Part shown: in pieces, positions 44,143 to 54,059 of the stretch
How positions within the stretch are numbered: position 1 is the stretch's first letter
Layout: each line of letters begins with the position of its first letter
Source: Ephydatia muelleri
Taxonomy: Eukaryota; Porifera; Demospongiae; Spongillida; Spongillidae
Reading direction: 5' to 3'
DNA: 64,000 bases
Assembly: GCA_013339895.1 (NCBI GenBank)
Contig: JABACO010000006.1
Location: forward strand, 10,225,256-10,289,255
The notes under the pieces: generated by a model
Told to the model about the DNA's origin: nothing
The model's database searches: none
Seen by the model: only the letters and a program-made list of their open reading frames with translations
Position numbers and translations under genes: made by a program

Positions 44143-44443
44143 CTGGAGGGAGGTACAGGGTACGTGTCATACCCTCCTCCCTCCAACCCCCTCCCTCAAA
44201 CACCTTAGTGACAGAAATGGCCGATTCTTCACTTGAAAGAGCTGCTGTATAAGAGCTTTGTTTTTGCATGTGTGGATCCATGCGTGTATGCAGCATGGTA
44301 ATATCGTCTTCGTCCCTTTCCTCTTGATGTTCAGCAGTTGCTAAATCCCTTGCTACCGAAAGATTTACAATTGTATGGAACACTAGAACAGTGCTTCTGT
44401 GAAGGATAATGCAGTTTTCAAACCACCCCTTCCTTAAATACAC

Positions 44444-44700
44444 TGCAAAAACAAAAGCGCGACTATCACTCGCCCGAGCGAGTGATAATCGCGTTAGACA
44501 TAGCACTCGCTATAACGAGTGATTCTCACCCGACTTTACCACGAGTGATATTCACGCCTTAAATCGAGTGAAGTTCACTTATAATTATCACTCGCTTGAC
44601 AGAGTGAGATCACGTGCTACAAAAGGTGCGGTTCATTGTACGCGAGTGACTTGCAATCGTTAATACGAGTGTTATTCACCATACAAACATAATGAAACTT
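44444..44700. repeat. CACTCG/CGAGTG palindrome cluster with a CACTG-type end
   Basis: CACTGCAAAAACAAAAGCGCG at 44444 is followed by ATCACTCGCCCGAGCGAGTGAT and at least eight further CACTCG or CGAGTG motifs in both orientations. This looks like the subterminal zone of a CACTA-type element. The opposite end was not found. A related patch lies at 51608-51700. Confidence 0.6.
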
Positions 44701-45029
44701 TTTTTCCATCGCAGCGTACAAACAAACAAAAGCAAATAGTACGGTTAGCAAAATTGCTAAACTGCTTCTATAGACTTCCAATTAGGCTGAATTGGGAAAC
44801 CTGAAGTTATAAGAGATATAAGAAAGAACTTTAAAGAACTTGTACATAATACATGAAACACTGTACAAACCTTGTAAATGATCCTTTGCTATGGAACACA
44901 GCAGATGCTGTAAATGTTAAACCTCCACAATCGAACTGATGTGACCTGCGCCCCACATGTAGCTAGCTAGGCATCAAGGACAAAGATTTGAGAATGCGTG
45001 ACTTGTAAAGTGGAGTACATAGATTAGTG
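44701..45029. other. No gene recognised
   Basis: AT-rich spacer without supported exons. Confidence 0.45.
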
Positions 45030-45043
45030 TTGAGACACACACA

Positions 45044-45084
<41 letters not shown>

Positions 45085-45100
45085 ACACACACACACACTG
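45030..45100. repeat. (CA)n microsatellite
   Basis: ACACACAAACACACAC text, about 70 bp. Confidence 0.95.
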
Positions 45101-45214
45101 GTTCCTTAACCAATACATTACAAAAACTGGACACTTGGTGAGGCCATATCTTCTTACACCTAGTGCCCAGGCTATACCTGCCTATATCCCTGGTGCCCAG
45201 GCCATACATCTCTA

Positions 45215-45492
45215 TCTCTGTGCACCAGAGAACATGTACTTGCTCCTCCCGATTCACCCGCACATTGAATATGGCCTTCTTCGTCTGTTTGATAAAGTTC
45301 ATCTTGGTTATAATGGTGCCTAGCTTAATGAACTGGAATACAAGGAAGGGGAGGGGAGGGGGAAGGTATCTGAGGGGAGGGATAAGGTATCCCACCCTCT
45401 GCCCCTTCTCCACAGCCACCTTGACTGAATCAGGATCAATCTCCAAAGCAACATATCTATCTCAATGCCGAGCTCTTTAAGCACCAGTAATC
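45215..45492 (-). pseudogene. DNMT3-like cytosine methyltransferase remnant (two exons)
   Basis: Exon 45396-45492 (acceptor TCTCCTCAG) reads LLVLKELGIEI and, after a frame slip, DRYVALEIDPDSVKVAVEKG. This parallels the motif I-II region of animal DNMT3 (GLLVLKDLG..VDRYIASE). Exon about 45215-45332 (acceptor GTATTCCAG) reads GTIITKMNFIKQTKKAIFNV then EEQVHVLWCTEIE, parallel to the DNMT3 C-terminus (TTRSNSIKQ...DILWCTEME). Only 63 bp separate the two exons. The exons with the catalytic PC loop and ENV motif are absent, and the first exon has lost two bases in GATAGATAT-like text. DNMT3 writes 5-methylcytosine de novo. This copy cannot do so as shown. It could be a scrambled duplicate of a functional gene elsewhere. 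Confidence 0.72.
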
Positions 45493-45515
45493 CTGAGGAG
45501 AAAGAAGGGAATCAG

Positions 45516-45635
45516 GTACCTCATGCACAAAGGTAGCCCAACCTCTCTCCCCTTAGGTATTTCCTCAACATCCCTTTCTCCTCCTCCTCCTCAAACATGA
45601 TCCCAACTGACCTGTAGCAATGCCATCGAACAGGC
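45516..45635. repeat. Left arm of a 120-bp inverted repeat
   Basis: GTACCTCATGCACAAAGGTAG through TAGCAATGCCATCGAACAGGC is the near-perfect reverse complement of 46305-46425. Confidence 0.9.
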
Positions 45636-45699
45636 ATTCACTCCTCACACAGGTGGTCATAGCATATCACCCCTCACTCAGATGAATGTATGTGTTGCA

Positions 45700-46035
45700 T
45701 TCTTATAGATGCCCACCTCTCCGATGGGGATCGACTGGTGACGCTTGATGTGTTCCCATTGATGGGGATTGATCTGTTTAAGGTTAGTACAGCACACACC
45801 CTCAGATGATGCATGCGTTGCATTCTTATAGATGCCCACCTCTCCGATGGGGATCAACTGGTGATGCTTGATGTGTTGGAGATTGATCTGTTTAAGGTCA
45901 GTACATGTGTTTGTGTTAGCACACTCTCTGATAATGTATGTATTGTATTCTTATAGATGCCACCTCTCCGATGGGGATTAATAGGCGATGCATGATATGT
46001 TTCCATTGAGGGGGATTGATCTGTTTAAGGTTAGT
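45700..46035 (+). repeat. Three tandem copies of an exon-like unit
   Basis: Each unit has TTCTTATAG, then GATGCC(C)ACCTCTCCGATGG, then GGGATTGATCTGTTTAAGG followed by TTAGTA or TCAGTA, that is an acceptor-like start and a donor-like end. Unit 1 encodes AHLSDGDRLVTLDVFPLMG then IDLFK. Unit 2 is shorter (AHLSDGDQLVMLDV). Unit 3 is frame-broken. Family not recognised. Confidence 0.55.
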
Positions 46036-46218
46036 ACACACTGCACATGTCCCTCCACAATGCACATGTCCCTCCACACACTACACATGTCCCTCCACAC
46101 TACACATGTCCCTCCACACTACACATGTCTCTCCACACTACACATGTCCCTCCACACACTACGCATGTCCCTCCACACTACACATGTCCCTCCACACACT
46201 ACACATGTCCCTCTGTAA
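46036..46218. repeat. CTACACATGTCCCTCCACA minisatellite
   Basis: About nine units of 19-21 bp. Confidence 0.95.
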
Positions 46219-46304
46219 CCTTTCTTACACCCAACAACCGTAGGAACCTCCACCCATTTGTCCCCTCGTCCCAGCAGACAGCAGAAGACCAATCTGAGTG
46301 CTTG

Positions 46305-46425
46305 GCCTGTTCGATGGCATTGCTACAGGTCAGTTGGGATCATGTTTAGAGGAGGAGGAGGAGAAAGGGATGTTGAGGAAATACCTAAGGGGAGAGAGGT
46401 TGGGCTACCTTTGTGCATGAGGTAC
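46305..46425. repeat. Right arm of the 120-bp inverted repeat
   Basis: See 45516-45635. The arm contains an exon-like end CSMALLQ before GTCAGT. Confidence 0.9.
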
Positions 46426-46607
46426 ATCAGAAAGAAGGTGGTTTGTTTAGGGAGTACATAATGTTTAATGAATGTTCTGATGATGGGAGAATGTAAGGGC
46501 CAACAATGTACCCTTACCCCTAGGCATGGGAAAGCATGTACAATGTACTGCATGTGAGAGGGGAGAGGATCATGTGAGGATCATGTGAGAGGGGAGAGGA
46601 TCATGTG

Positions 46608-46840
46608 AGGATCATGTCACCTTCATGCCTCATCCCCATCACTGCTTCGCCTTCACGTCTCATCCCCATCACTATTTCACCCTCTATGCCTCATCCCCAT
46701 CACTACTTCACCCTCTATGCCTCATCCCCATCACTACTTCACCCTCTATGCCTCATCCCCATCACTACTTCACCCTCTATGCCTCATCCCCATCACTACT
46801 TCACCCTCTATGCCTCATCCCCATCACTGCTTCACCTTCC
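46608..46840. repeat. 31-bp minisatellite CCTCATCCCCATCACTACTTC
   Basis: About seven units, the central ones identical. Confidence 0.95.
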
Positions 46841-47218
46841 AACCTGTTTTTACCAGGGAGGTAAACCTTTAGTGATGAAAAATCAGGTGGAAAATCCATT
46901 TAAAAAAAAATAGGTGAAACATCATAGAACTGCAATTGCAAACACACACAGCGTCATGCCCAGCTGTCTCCATCAGTTGCTGCAGGTGAGTGCTCCAGGG
47001 GAGTGGCGTCATGAGATGAAGCAGCTTTCTGATTGGTGCTTCAATATTTAGAAGCAACGGAACAAGTTTGTGCGACTTGTTTCCCAGACCCACTGTACGT
47101 AGCATTGTACATTATGTGATAATTGCTTGCGTATGCAGGTCTAGGGACGAGACTAGGGCAGGGTCTGGGGCCAGGGAAACAGGTCACACACACTGACCAC
47201 CATCTGCTCTGTTTTCAG
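46841..47218. other. No gene recognised
   Basis: Spacer; an intron if the exon at 47219 belongs to a larger gene. Confidence 0.4.
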
Positions 47219-47861
47219 ATACTATGGTGTTTGTTGTCTCGATGAACCAAGAAGACCAGGCCTTGGCAGGGAAGTTGGTGGATATATACCTGACCTTCTT
47301 CAAGGTGAGGATGTGAGAGGGAGGGAGGAGTCCTGTGTATGATCCAGTGGGAGACTTCAAGGGAAGGGAAGGGAAGGGATTTTATCCTTGATCCATGTGT
47401 GTGTGTTCTTCTGGCTGTCAAGACCTATGGCACACACTTTTACACACATGCGCACACACACACTCTACACAATACACACACCTGCACATACCACACACAC
47501 TCCCTACATAACACACACACCCTACACAACACACACACACACACCCTACACAACAACCACACACACCCTACACAACATATGTGTGTGTGTGTGTGGGCTT
47601 GGGTGTGGATGTGTGTGTGGCTGGATGTGTGTACTAGGGTGTGGCATTTGTATATGATTTGTAATGTGTGCACATATGGGTATGGTATACAAAGGAGCAA
47701 ACCATTTTTTGTAGCAGTTATGTGAATTAGCACATGTGCATTCACTGATCAGTTTGGGTAGACATGTATCTACAGTGCAGGAGTTCAAGGCTGTCATTTC
47801 CAAGGATTCAAGTCTTGTGAATCTAGGACAGTTCATCGAACTAGTGACCCATTATGACCAG
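47219..47861 (+). CDS. Two exons of an unidentified helical protein (partial)
   Basis: Exon 47219-47304 (acceptor CTGTTTTCAG, donor GTGAGG) encodes TMVFVVSMNQEDQALAGKLV then DIYLTFFK. Exon 47781-47861 (acceptor CAGTGCAG, donor GTACAT) encodes EFKAVISKDSSLVNLGQFIE then LVTHYDQ. Both end in phase 0 and join cleanly. The first recalls the HEAT-like helices of Noc1/CEBPZ-type ribosome-biogenesis proteins (AxKLVxxYFxxF), but similarity is too short to name it. The intron is filled by CA/GT repeats. The rest of the gene is not visible. Confidence 0.45.
47450..47640. repeat. ACACACCCTACACAACACAC and GT-rich simple repeats
   Basis: CA-rich repeats then a GT-rich stretch from 47578, with inverted-repeat character. 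Confidence 0.85.
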
Positions 47862-47902
47862 GTACATGCAGCAGCTGCACCAATACATTGGAGCTGACTT
47901 AT

Positions 47903-48093
47903 GTCCCCTCACCTCCCTACCTCACCTCCCTACCTCATGTCCCCTCACCTCCCTACCTCATGTCCCCTCACCTCCCTACCTCATGTCCCCTCACCTCCCT
48001 ACCTCATATCCCCTCACCTCATGTCCCCTCACCTCATGTCCCCTCACCTCCCTACCTCATGTCCCTCATGTCCCCTCACCTCCCTACCTCAAG
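47903..48093. repeat. CCTCACCTCCCTACCTCATGTCC minisatellite
   Basis: About ten units with length variants. Confidence 0.95.
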
Positions 48094-48144
48094 CTAAAAC
48101 TGCAATTTATTTGTCAGTATTCAAGAACAGATTTTGCTGTGCTA

Positions 48145-48370
48145 TCTTGTAATGAGCTGGATCTTACCAAGTGAGGTAAACTCTGGGTGAGGTCCAGAAT
48201 GCACAGCCTCACCAGTATCGTGCTTCCCTGGTGATTAAGCAGTATCTAACTTATTCAATGTATGTGGGTGCAATGATGACATAGCCATGGTCCTCAGGTG
48301 GGAGGGGCCAGTGATATGAGCTGGATCTTACCAAGTCAGGTAGCCTCTGGGTGAGGTCCAGAATGCACCT
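48145..48370. repeat. AAGTCAGG-family dispersed repeat
   Basis: AATGAGCTGGATCTTACCAAG through GTGCAATGATGACATAGCC to GGTAGCCTCTGGGTGAGG. Confidence 0.85.
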
Positions 48371-48371
48371 C

Positions 48372-48455
48372 CCCTTCTTCCCCCAGCACCGTACTCAACA
48401 TGCTTAGGAGGGTCCTATTGAAACGTTCGATCATTCCGTCCGACTGCGGATGGTA
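48372..48455 (-). pseudogene. Fragment of a Ty3-type integrase
   Basis: Minus strand reads HPQSDGMIERFNRTLLSML then TVLGEEG. HPQSDGxxERFNRTL surrounds the third catalytic acid of integrases. It is not the Gmr1-like family at 12-16 kb (that has HPQTDGLVERFNQTL). It is cut off by the GA-rich repeat at 48455. Confidence 0.88.
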
Positions 48456-48588
48456 GGAGAGGGAGGAGAGAGGAGAGGGAGGAGAGAGGAGAGGGAGAAG
48501 AGAGGAGAGGGAGGAGAGAGGAGAGGGAGGAGAGAGGAGAGGGAGGAGAGAGGAGAGGGAGGAGAGAGGAGAGGGAGGAGACGAGACT
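48452..48588. repeat. GGGAGGAGAGAGGAGA minisatellite
   Basis: Purine-only 16-bp units, about eight copies, directly at the integrase fragment edge. Confidence 0.95.
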
Positions 48589-48795
48589 GGGATGGAGAAG
48601 AATAAAAGGAAAGGAATGATGTCAGAGGTGACATGGGAAGTTGGACTGCACATAACAGCACTGATTAAGCCCGGGACGTCATAGAACGGCATAACAGTGG
48701 GGTTCTGTCTGAACACATAGCCACGCTGTAGGGAGGAGAAAGAGGAGGTGGAGGAGGTATGTGTGGGGTATGTGTGAGTGTAGAAAGGAGAGAAA
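48589..48795. other. No gene recognised
   Basis: GTCAGAGGTGACATGG... and GGAGGTGGAGGAGG-type text; its last ~40 bp match the flank of MITE copy B in reverse. Confidence 0.4.
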
Positions 48796-49117
48796 GGGTA
48801 GACCGTAGGAATAAATCAGGGCCACGGGTATGGGGGGGGAAACACTTTGTAATTATCCGAATCCTTACGTTAATACCACTTGAAATGAGCGGATCCAATA
48901 TAAAATCAAAGTCTTGAAATGCGTGGCACTATATCAAAAGTCAAAAATAATTACTAAGGCATAAACATCAATCCAAATTATTTCAATCCAAAATCGTAGG
49001 ATTGTTTTTCCAACGCTAATGTGTTAAATATTTGGATTGTTTACCAATCCAAATGTATTTCAATCCACGGGATTGAAATACATTTGGATTGCCGAGTGTC
49101 CGACTTTTTTAACAGTG
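48796..49117 (-). mobile_element. CACTG-ended MITE, copy C (reverse)
   Basis: Reverse of copies A and B: ends ...CGACTTTTTTAACAGTG at 49117. The homologous C-run is only eight bases here. It sits in the 3' flank of the CR-type gene; the unoccupied form of that flank is at about 39425-39530. Confidence 0.8.
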
Positions 49118-49217
49118 ATATACATGTCGCCCATTGTTCTTTAAATTTAAATTTCATAAAGCAAACACAAATATTGGATCATTCATTCATACACAGAAAA
49201 CCAGTTAATTTTTTCAG

Positions 49218-51410
49218 TCAGTATTCGGCTTGGCTCTTTGACGAGGTTCCACTTAGATCTTCAATCATGATATCAATGAGAAAGTTGTCATGTTCTGTTA
49301 ATATTTTTTGGCCACGTCCCACATCTGCGTGCCACTTTATGCTGCGGTTAAGAGACCAAGGATATCTGACAATCGAGCTTTGTCCTGCCCAACTGAAATC
49401 CACTACACATAATCTGTTATTGGCAGCCACAATGATATTACTGGAATGCAAATCCCCATGAACATAGCCATTACGAGTCAACACTTCCTTAATATTGCTT
49501 AGTTGCTTGCAGATATAATCTTTAGCATCTGTAGTCAGAGTGTTGTCCCTGAGGCACTCAAAAAGCGTCTTCCCTTCTACATTGGTCATAACACATGCAG
49601 ACCAAACACGGCCAACTTTCACCTCTTTGAGTACCTCTGGTGCCAATCCTGCATTGTGAAGACATTGCTGCACAGCTATGCCATATTTCTGTGCAAAAAA
49701 CTTGACAACCACACTGCTCCCACCTTGGGAAATGCCTCCAAAAGTCAATGATCCTAGCCTCTTATTGATACGAATCTCTCCATTAAATTGTGGTAAAAGG
49801 GCAAACAGTTCTTCAGCTGAAGCAGCAGAGAACGTTGAAGGGGAGCGCTGATACTCATCTTTTAAGGACACTATGCCAGCTGCTAAGGCCTGCAAAAACT
49901 TTGCAGCTTTTAACATAACTTCATCACTTCGAATTTCATCAATAGGATGCAAGAAAAAATTAACTGATTCAGCAAGAGGAGATACCACAATATGGTCTAT
50001 TGCCATCCTTCTTCATACGAATGGCACCTGATACATCACAGTGACCATCAAACATTGAAATCAAAAACATTTTATTTGAATTCATGTTGACAAAGTATCC
50101 GATGTTTTCCCTGGTAGCCTCTTCCATATCCTTTTTGAACTCAATACTAGCTATACAAGTATCTTTACATAAAATGTCAACACAAAATGAAATATCTGTC
50201 TGACAAGTGCCTCTAGCGTTTTTCCTTGAAAACTGTACAGGACCCACATTGCAATCTCCACAAAAGGCCTTGTTTGACATTATTTTCTGAATTTGATCAC
50301 AAATTACGCGTTCATCCTGGGTGTGACAATAGCTTTGCACAGCTGCCAGTTGATTAGCTATGGAAATAAACTCAACAGTGGGTTCTTCAGGAGACTTCAA
50401 TTTACAAATGAAATCCTCAAATGCTCGACACACCAGAGTGGGAGGTACCTCTAGATTACAGGGTGGAGAATCCACACTACTTCGCAATGTGTGGTAGTCC
50501 ACAAAATCCATACACACATCCTTGAATACTTCACAGTCTTTGAATAGAGATGGAGGTGGTAGAGGAATGCTTTCTGTAAGAAGAAATTGAAGCATTTGCT
50601 TCACAATGCAATAACAGACTACCATGTAAAGGTATGATATCATAAACTTCTCACAGTTCCAATTAAGGCTATATTATATAGGCTGGAGATCACTTTCACC
50701 TCTAGGTGCCACACTTAGTTAGCCACCTTGAGGCGGCAAAGTGACTGGGCAAAGCTGTAAACAACAATTTTCACAAAGATGTCCTATATTACATGTATTT
50801 ATTATGCTGCCACTTAATCAATCTGCCTCTTTTTATTGCATGCAAATGTTATAATTATTCGTGCTCAGATAATAACTAAAACTAATATAGAAGTACAATC
50901 ATAATAGAAGAGCTAACTACAGAAAGAAAAAAATTATGACACAAAAGGTTAACTAGTAACTACATGCATGTAACTTACTTAATTCCTCAAGGCATTTGTC
51001 CCGATCTTGTAGTAATTTCTGTAAATCCCTGAGCGCATCGGCTTTTTTGTTTTCTCTTGTACTAATTCAGTCAACAAACGTCTTGTACTTAATTCTTCAC
51101 GCTGGTTTTCACTTGCAAGTGATTCGATCAGTCTGTCTATTGCAGGCTGCAACCTATTTAGTTGAGATATTAACATTTCAATGGCTGCGTTGTCGTCATC
51201 AGGAAGAATCATGCTTTGCTTTAATGCTGTAATTTTTTTCATAAGATTTCCAAGTTCTACATCCAATTGCTTCTTCCTTCTCCAAATCTCTTTTGCTCCC
51301 TTTCTGTTCTTAGACTTAGACTCTGGAGAGAGAATGGGTTCAGCCTTTATGTTATGCAGTGGAGTGGGGAGGGGGAGGGGGAGTGACTGCTCTAACCCCA
51401 GAAAATTCAT
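49218..51410 (-). pseudogene. CR (Crinkler-type) effector: coiled coil, PD-(D/E)xK nuclease, kinase
   Basis: Two exons: 50979-51410 and 49218-50573, donor GTAAGT, acceptor CTTCTTACAG, phase kept. Exon 1 is a coiled coil (KKQLDVELGNLMKKITALKQ) with a frame slip at an A-rich run near 51045, after which ADALRDLQKLLQDRDK continues. Exon 2 has a restriction-endonuclease fold: TDISFCVDIL then CIASIEFKKD (D...ExK), and GYFVNMNSNKMFLISMFDG typical of the CR nuclease end. A second slip near 50000 leads to SVNFFLHPIDE and a kinase-fold region with VKFFAQK, YVHGDLHSSNII (catalytic Asp, Asn) and VVDFSWAG, ending SKSQAEY. Nuclease plus kinase is the known CR effector architecture, thought to act in defence or conflict, possibly in the nucleus. 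Four partial relatives lie elsewhere in the window. Both slips may be mutations or consensus errors. Confidence 0.8.
50644..50978 (-). other. Intron of the CR-type gene
   Basis: AT-rich, no conserved text, bounded by GTAAGT (50978) and CTTACAG (50574-50580). The intron proper is 50574-50978. Confidence 0.6.
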
Positions 51411-51847
51411 TAATTGAATATATTTTTCCTGAGCGAAAGGAACAAGTGGAAGAAGACAGCTAGGGGAGGGGAAGGGAAAGAGGGGATCTGCTCTCCCTCA
51501 AAATCACAAGGAAAATATGGGGGCCCGTATGTACCCATGATGGATCACTTACTTGGATCCGACATCTGCTTCTTTGGTGCTGTGGGAAGGGAAAAGCATG
51601 TATGCACGCGAGTCGCTTGCAGTCACTCGCGAGTCATGCTCGAGTTGCATTAACGCGCTCGCGAGTGTGCGCACATTGCGAGTGCCACTCGCTCACTTGA
51701 CAAAACGATATACGGCATTGACGAAAGTGAATTAAAAAGCTCAGTTGGGCGTGGTCGGTAGGTCTAGAGCTAGCTAGTTCGACGCAGCCCGAACCTAAAG
51801 TTAGCGTTTTGGCATACAATTATTACCAAGATTTGTATAGCCTCCGC
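51411..51847. other. 5' flank of the CR-type gene with a CACTCG/CGAGTG patch
   Basis: GCGAGTCGCTTGCAGTCACTCGCGAGTCATGCTCGAG and more CACTCGC motifs at 51608-51700, like the cluster at 44444-44700. No gene seen. Confidence 0.45.
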
Positions 51848-52036
51848 CTAGTTGGGCGTAGCCCGACCTTCGCGTTTGGCGGAAGGTCGGGTATCAAAGC
51901 GGTATGTACCCATCTGATAACGTATGTGGGCTACATGTATATGTGATAATAGCCCACATACGCTATCAGATGGTATTGTATAGCCGACCTTCCGCCAAAC
52001 GCGAAGGTTGGACTACGCCCAACTAGCCTATAGCAT
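51848..52036. mobile_element. Foldback element with ~80-bp arms
   Basis: CTAGTTGGGCGTAGCCCGAC and CTTCGCGTTTGGCGGAAGGTC on the left return inverted as GACCTTCCGCCAAACGCGAAG and GGACTACGCCCAACTAG on the right. Inner arms CCATCTGATAACGTATGTGG / CCACATACGCTATCAGATGG. The loop is about 18 bases. Confidence 0.88.
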
Positions 52037-52616
52037 GGCCCAAGTTAATTAATATATGATGGAGGACAAACCATTTCAACTTTGCAAGTGTTTAAACTTA
52101 TTTATTCATAATGAACTAGCAGCACGGTGATTGGTGTACTTAATTACTGCTGCTGTACCTGTTCCAACAACTGCTGCTGTACCTGTTCCAACTACTTCCA
52201 TTTCTTCATCTTCACTATCCATAGTGCTACCGAGCTCGAAATCTGAATAAACAAGGCAAGGGGGACAGGTGGTAGGTGGTGTGGATGGATATCCAAGCTC
52301 ATGCTTCTCCCTCCCACTCCAAAAGGAAGGGGAAGGCTTTCCCTCCTCAAAATGAAACCCCACTATATAGTTAAGTAATCACCTACCGTCATTTGTTGCC
52401 ATCTTGTCAACTTTGAAAACGTTCAACAGTGGTGTTAATGGCCTATAGAATGGTTTACACAATCTCACCACACGTGCAAACCCTTGCTACATGTACATAT
52501 CATATACATACATCATATGGTCGAGTATAGATATTCCGTTATGTAATATAATGCGTTGCTCATCTTTTTCTTTTCACACCCACAAAAGATTCCACACGTG
52601 TACATTCCCACCCCGT
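52037..52616. other. No gene recognised
   Basis: A minus-strand stretch at 52106-52363 has a short repeat (VVGTGTAAVVGTGTAAV) without a known domain. Confidence 0.4.
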
Positions 52617-52619
52617 CCC

Positions 52620-53607
52620 TATCTAAATAAAGCCTCATCCGAGCCAGCCTCACCTTTTGAAAATGACAGTACAAGCTGAATGTTCGATAATTTAGAGGAA
52701 CCAGTTGTCAGGAACACACCTACTGAACAGAGAAAGAACCAGTTATGTACTTTTACCACTGTGGCATGTCCGCGGCACCCTGGCGGACATGTTTCGTGCC
52801 AACACAAACCAGTTACCCAGGAATGAAGTGCACTGCTTATACGAGCAAAACCGAAAATCGTATCTACTCACTAACTCGTTCCCTTTGATGTTTGACAGTA
52901 GTAGTATCACAAGCTGAAAGCTGAATGTTCAATAAGCGCTCAATCCACGACTAATTCTTCAAACAGGAACAGAGTAACCAGACAGTAGTCACTAACATTG
53001 ACCCCATATTCTACCAGCTTCCTCCCCCCAAACACCCCCACACCTATTGTATGTGGTTCTAAATAAAGCCTCATGGGAGCCTCACCTTTGCCTTTGGTAT
53101 CACAAGCTGAATGTTCCAAAACCAGGGACAGAATATACCAGTGGCACTAGTGGGAAAAGCACAGCAACCTCTAGAGCGAGCTAGAGTGAAAAAAGAGAAA
53201 GTAGATTAAAAATTCTTTCCGACATCAGAACGAAGAGATAGCCTAAAGTACGCTCGCTAGGGCAATATAATTAGTGCATTATAAGTCATCAAATAACCGG
53301 CGTACAGTACGTTCGCTTAGGGCCTTGCAAGTCAAATAAGCAAACCTCTTTAGCGGCGAAGGGGCCCATATGACAGATACGGACGGCGTAGTTGCGTAGC
53401 TTCCCGTACGCTAGGCTAGGCATAACTAACTCCCTAATAATAAAGCCACTTGTTTAAACACCACTTACACGAGCAAACACAACCTTACAAAGTTCGTTCA
53501 AAATACAGATATCACGTCACGTGCGGGAGATCAAATTTCCGGCCGTTGTCGTAACGTCGACGTCACTGTAACGTGTTTTTAGAATAAATGATTGGTCACC
53601 ACATCTC
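52620..53607. repeat. Dispersed 0.94-kb repeat, copy 3 (reverse)
   Basis: Inverse of 10700-11638, including ACACCTACTGAACAGAGAAAG and GACAGATACGGACGGCGTAG. It extends beyond the point where copy 1 enters the N gap (TCATTTTCAAAAGGTGAGGC in reverse), so it predicts the gap-side sequence. Confidence 0.9.
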
Positions 53608-53639
53608 ACACAGACCAGCGCTAGGCACAATAATATTGT

Positions 53640-53850
53640 TATTGTATTGGTTGTACTGATATTCAGCAATAAATATATTGCAATATTCCATTACAACAAT
53701 ACAATATATTGCAATACTCCATTATAACAATACAATATATTGCAATATTCCATTGTAACAATACAATATATTGCAATATTCCATTGTAACAATACAATAT
53801 ATTGCAATATTCCATTATAACAATACAATATATTGCAATACAATATTGCA
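53640..53850. repeat. CAATATATTGCAATATTCCATT tandem repeat
   Basis: About five units of ~35 bp with the palindrome CAATATATTG. Related units at 58190-58330 near the other end of the element. Confidence 0.9.
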
Positions 53851-54059
53851 ATGTTTTAAACCACCATGCAGGTCCCATCATTCTATGCATTTCACTAGCA
53901 TCTTACACATTGTGCAGTACCTGCTCTAAAAATGCATGCTTCAAATTGAATTAATACAATATTATTATTTTTTTGCATATTAAAATATTTTAATTGAATA
54001 CATGAACATACACTGATCACAAAGAAAAAAGTTAAACACCTAGCCTACCTACAAAAGTG

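Noticed and set aside
45024..45446. A single 140-codon minus-strand gene
   Set aside because: It is two DNMT3-like exons read through the short intron and a CA repeat.
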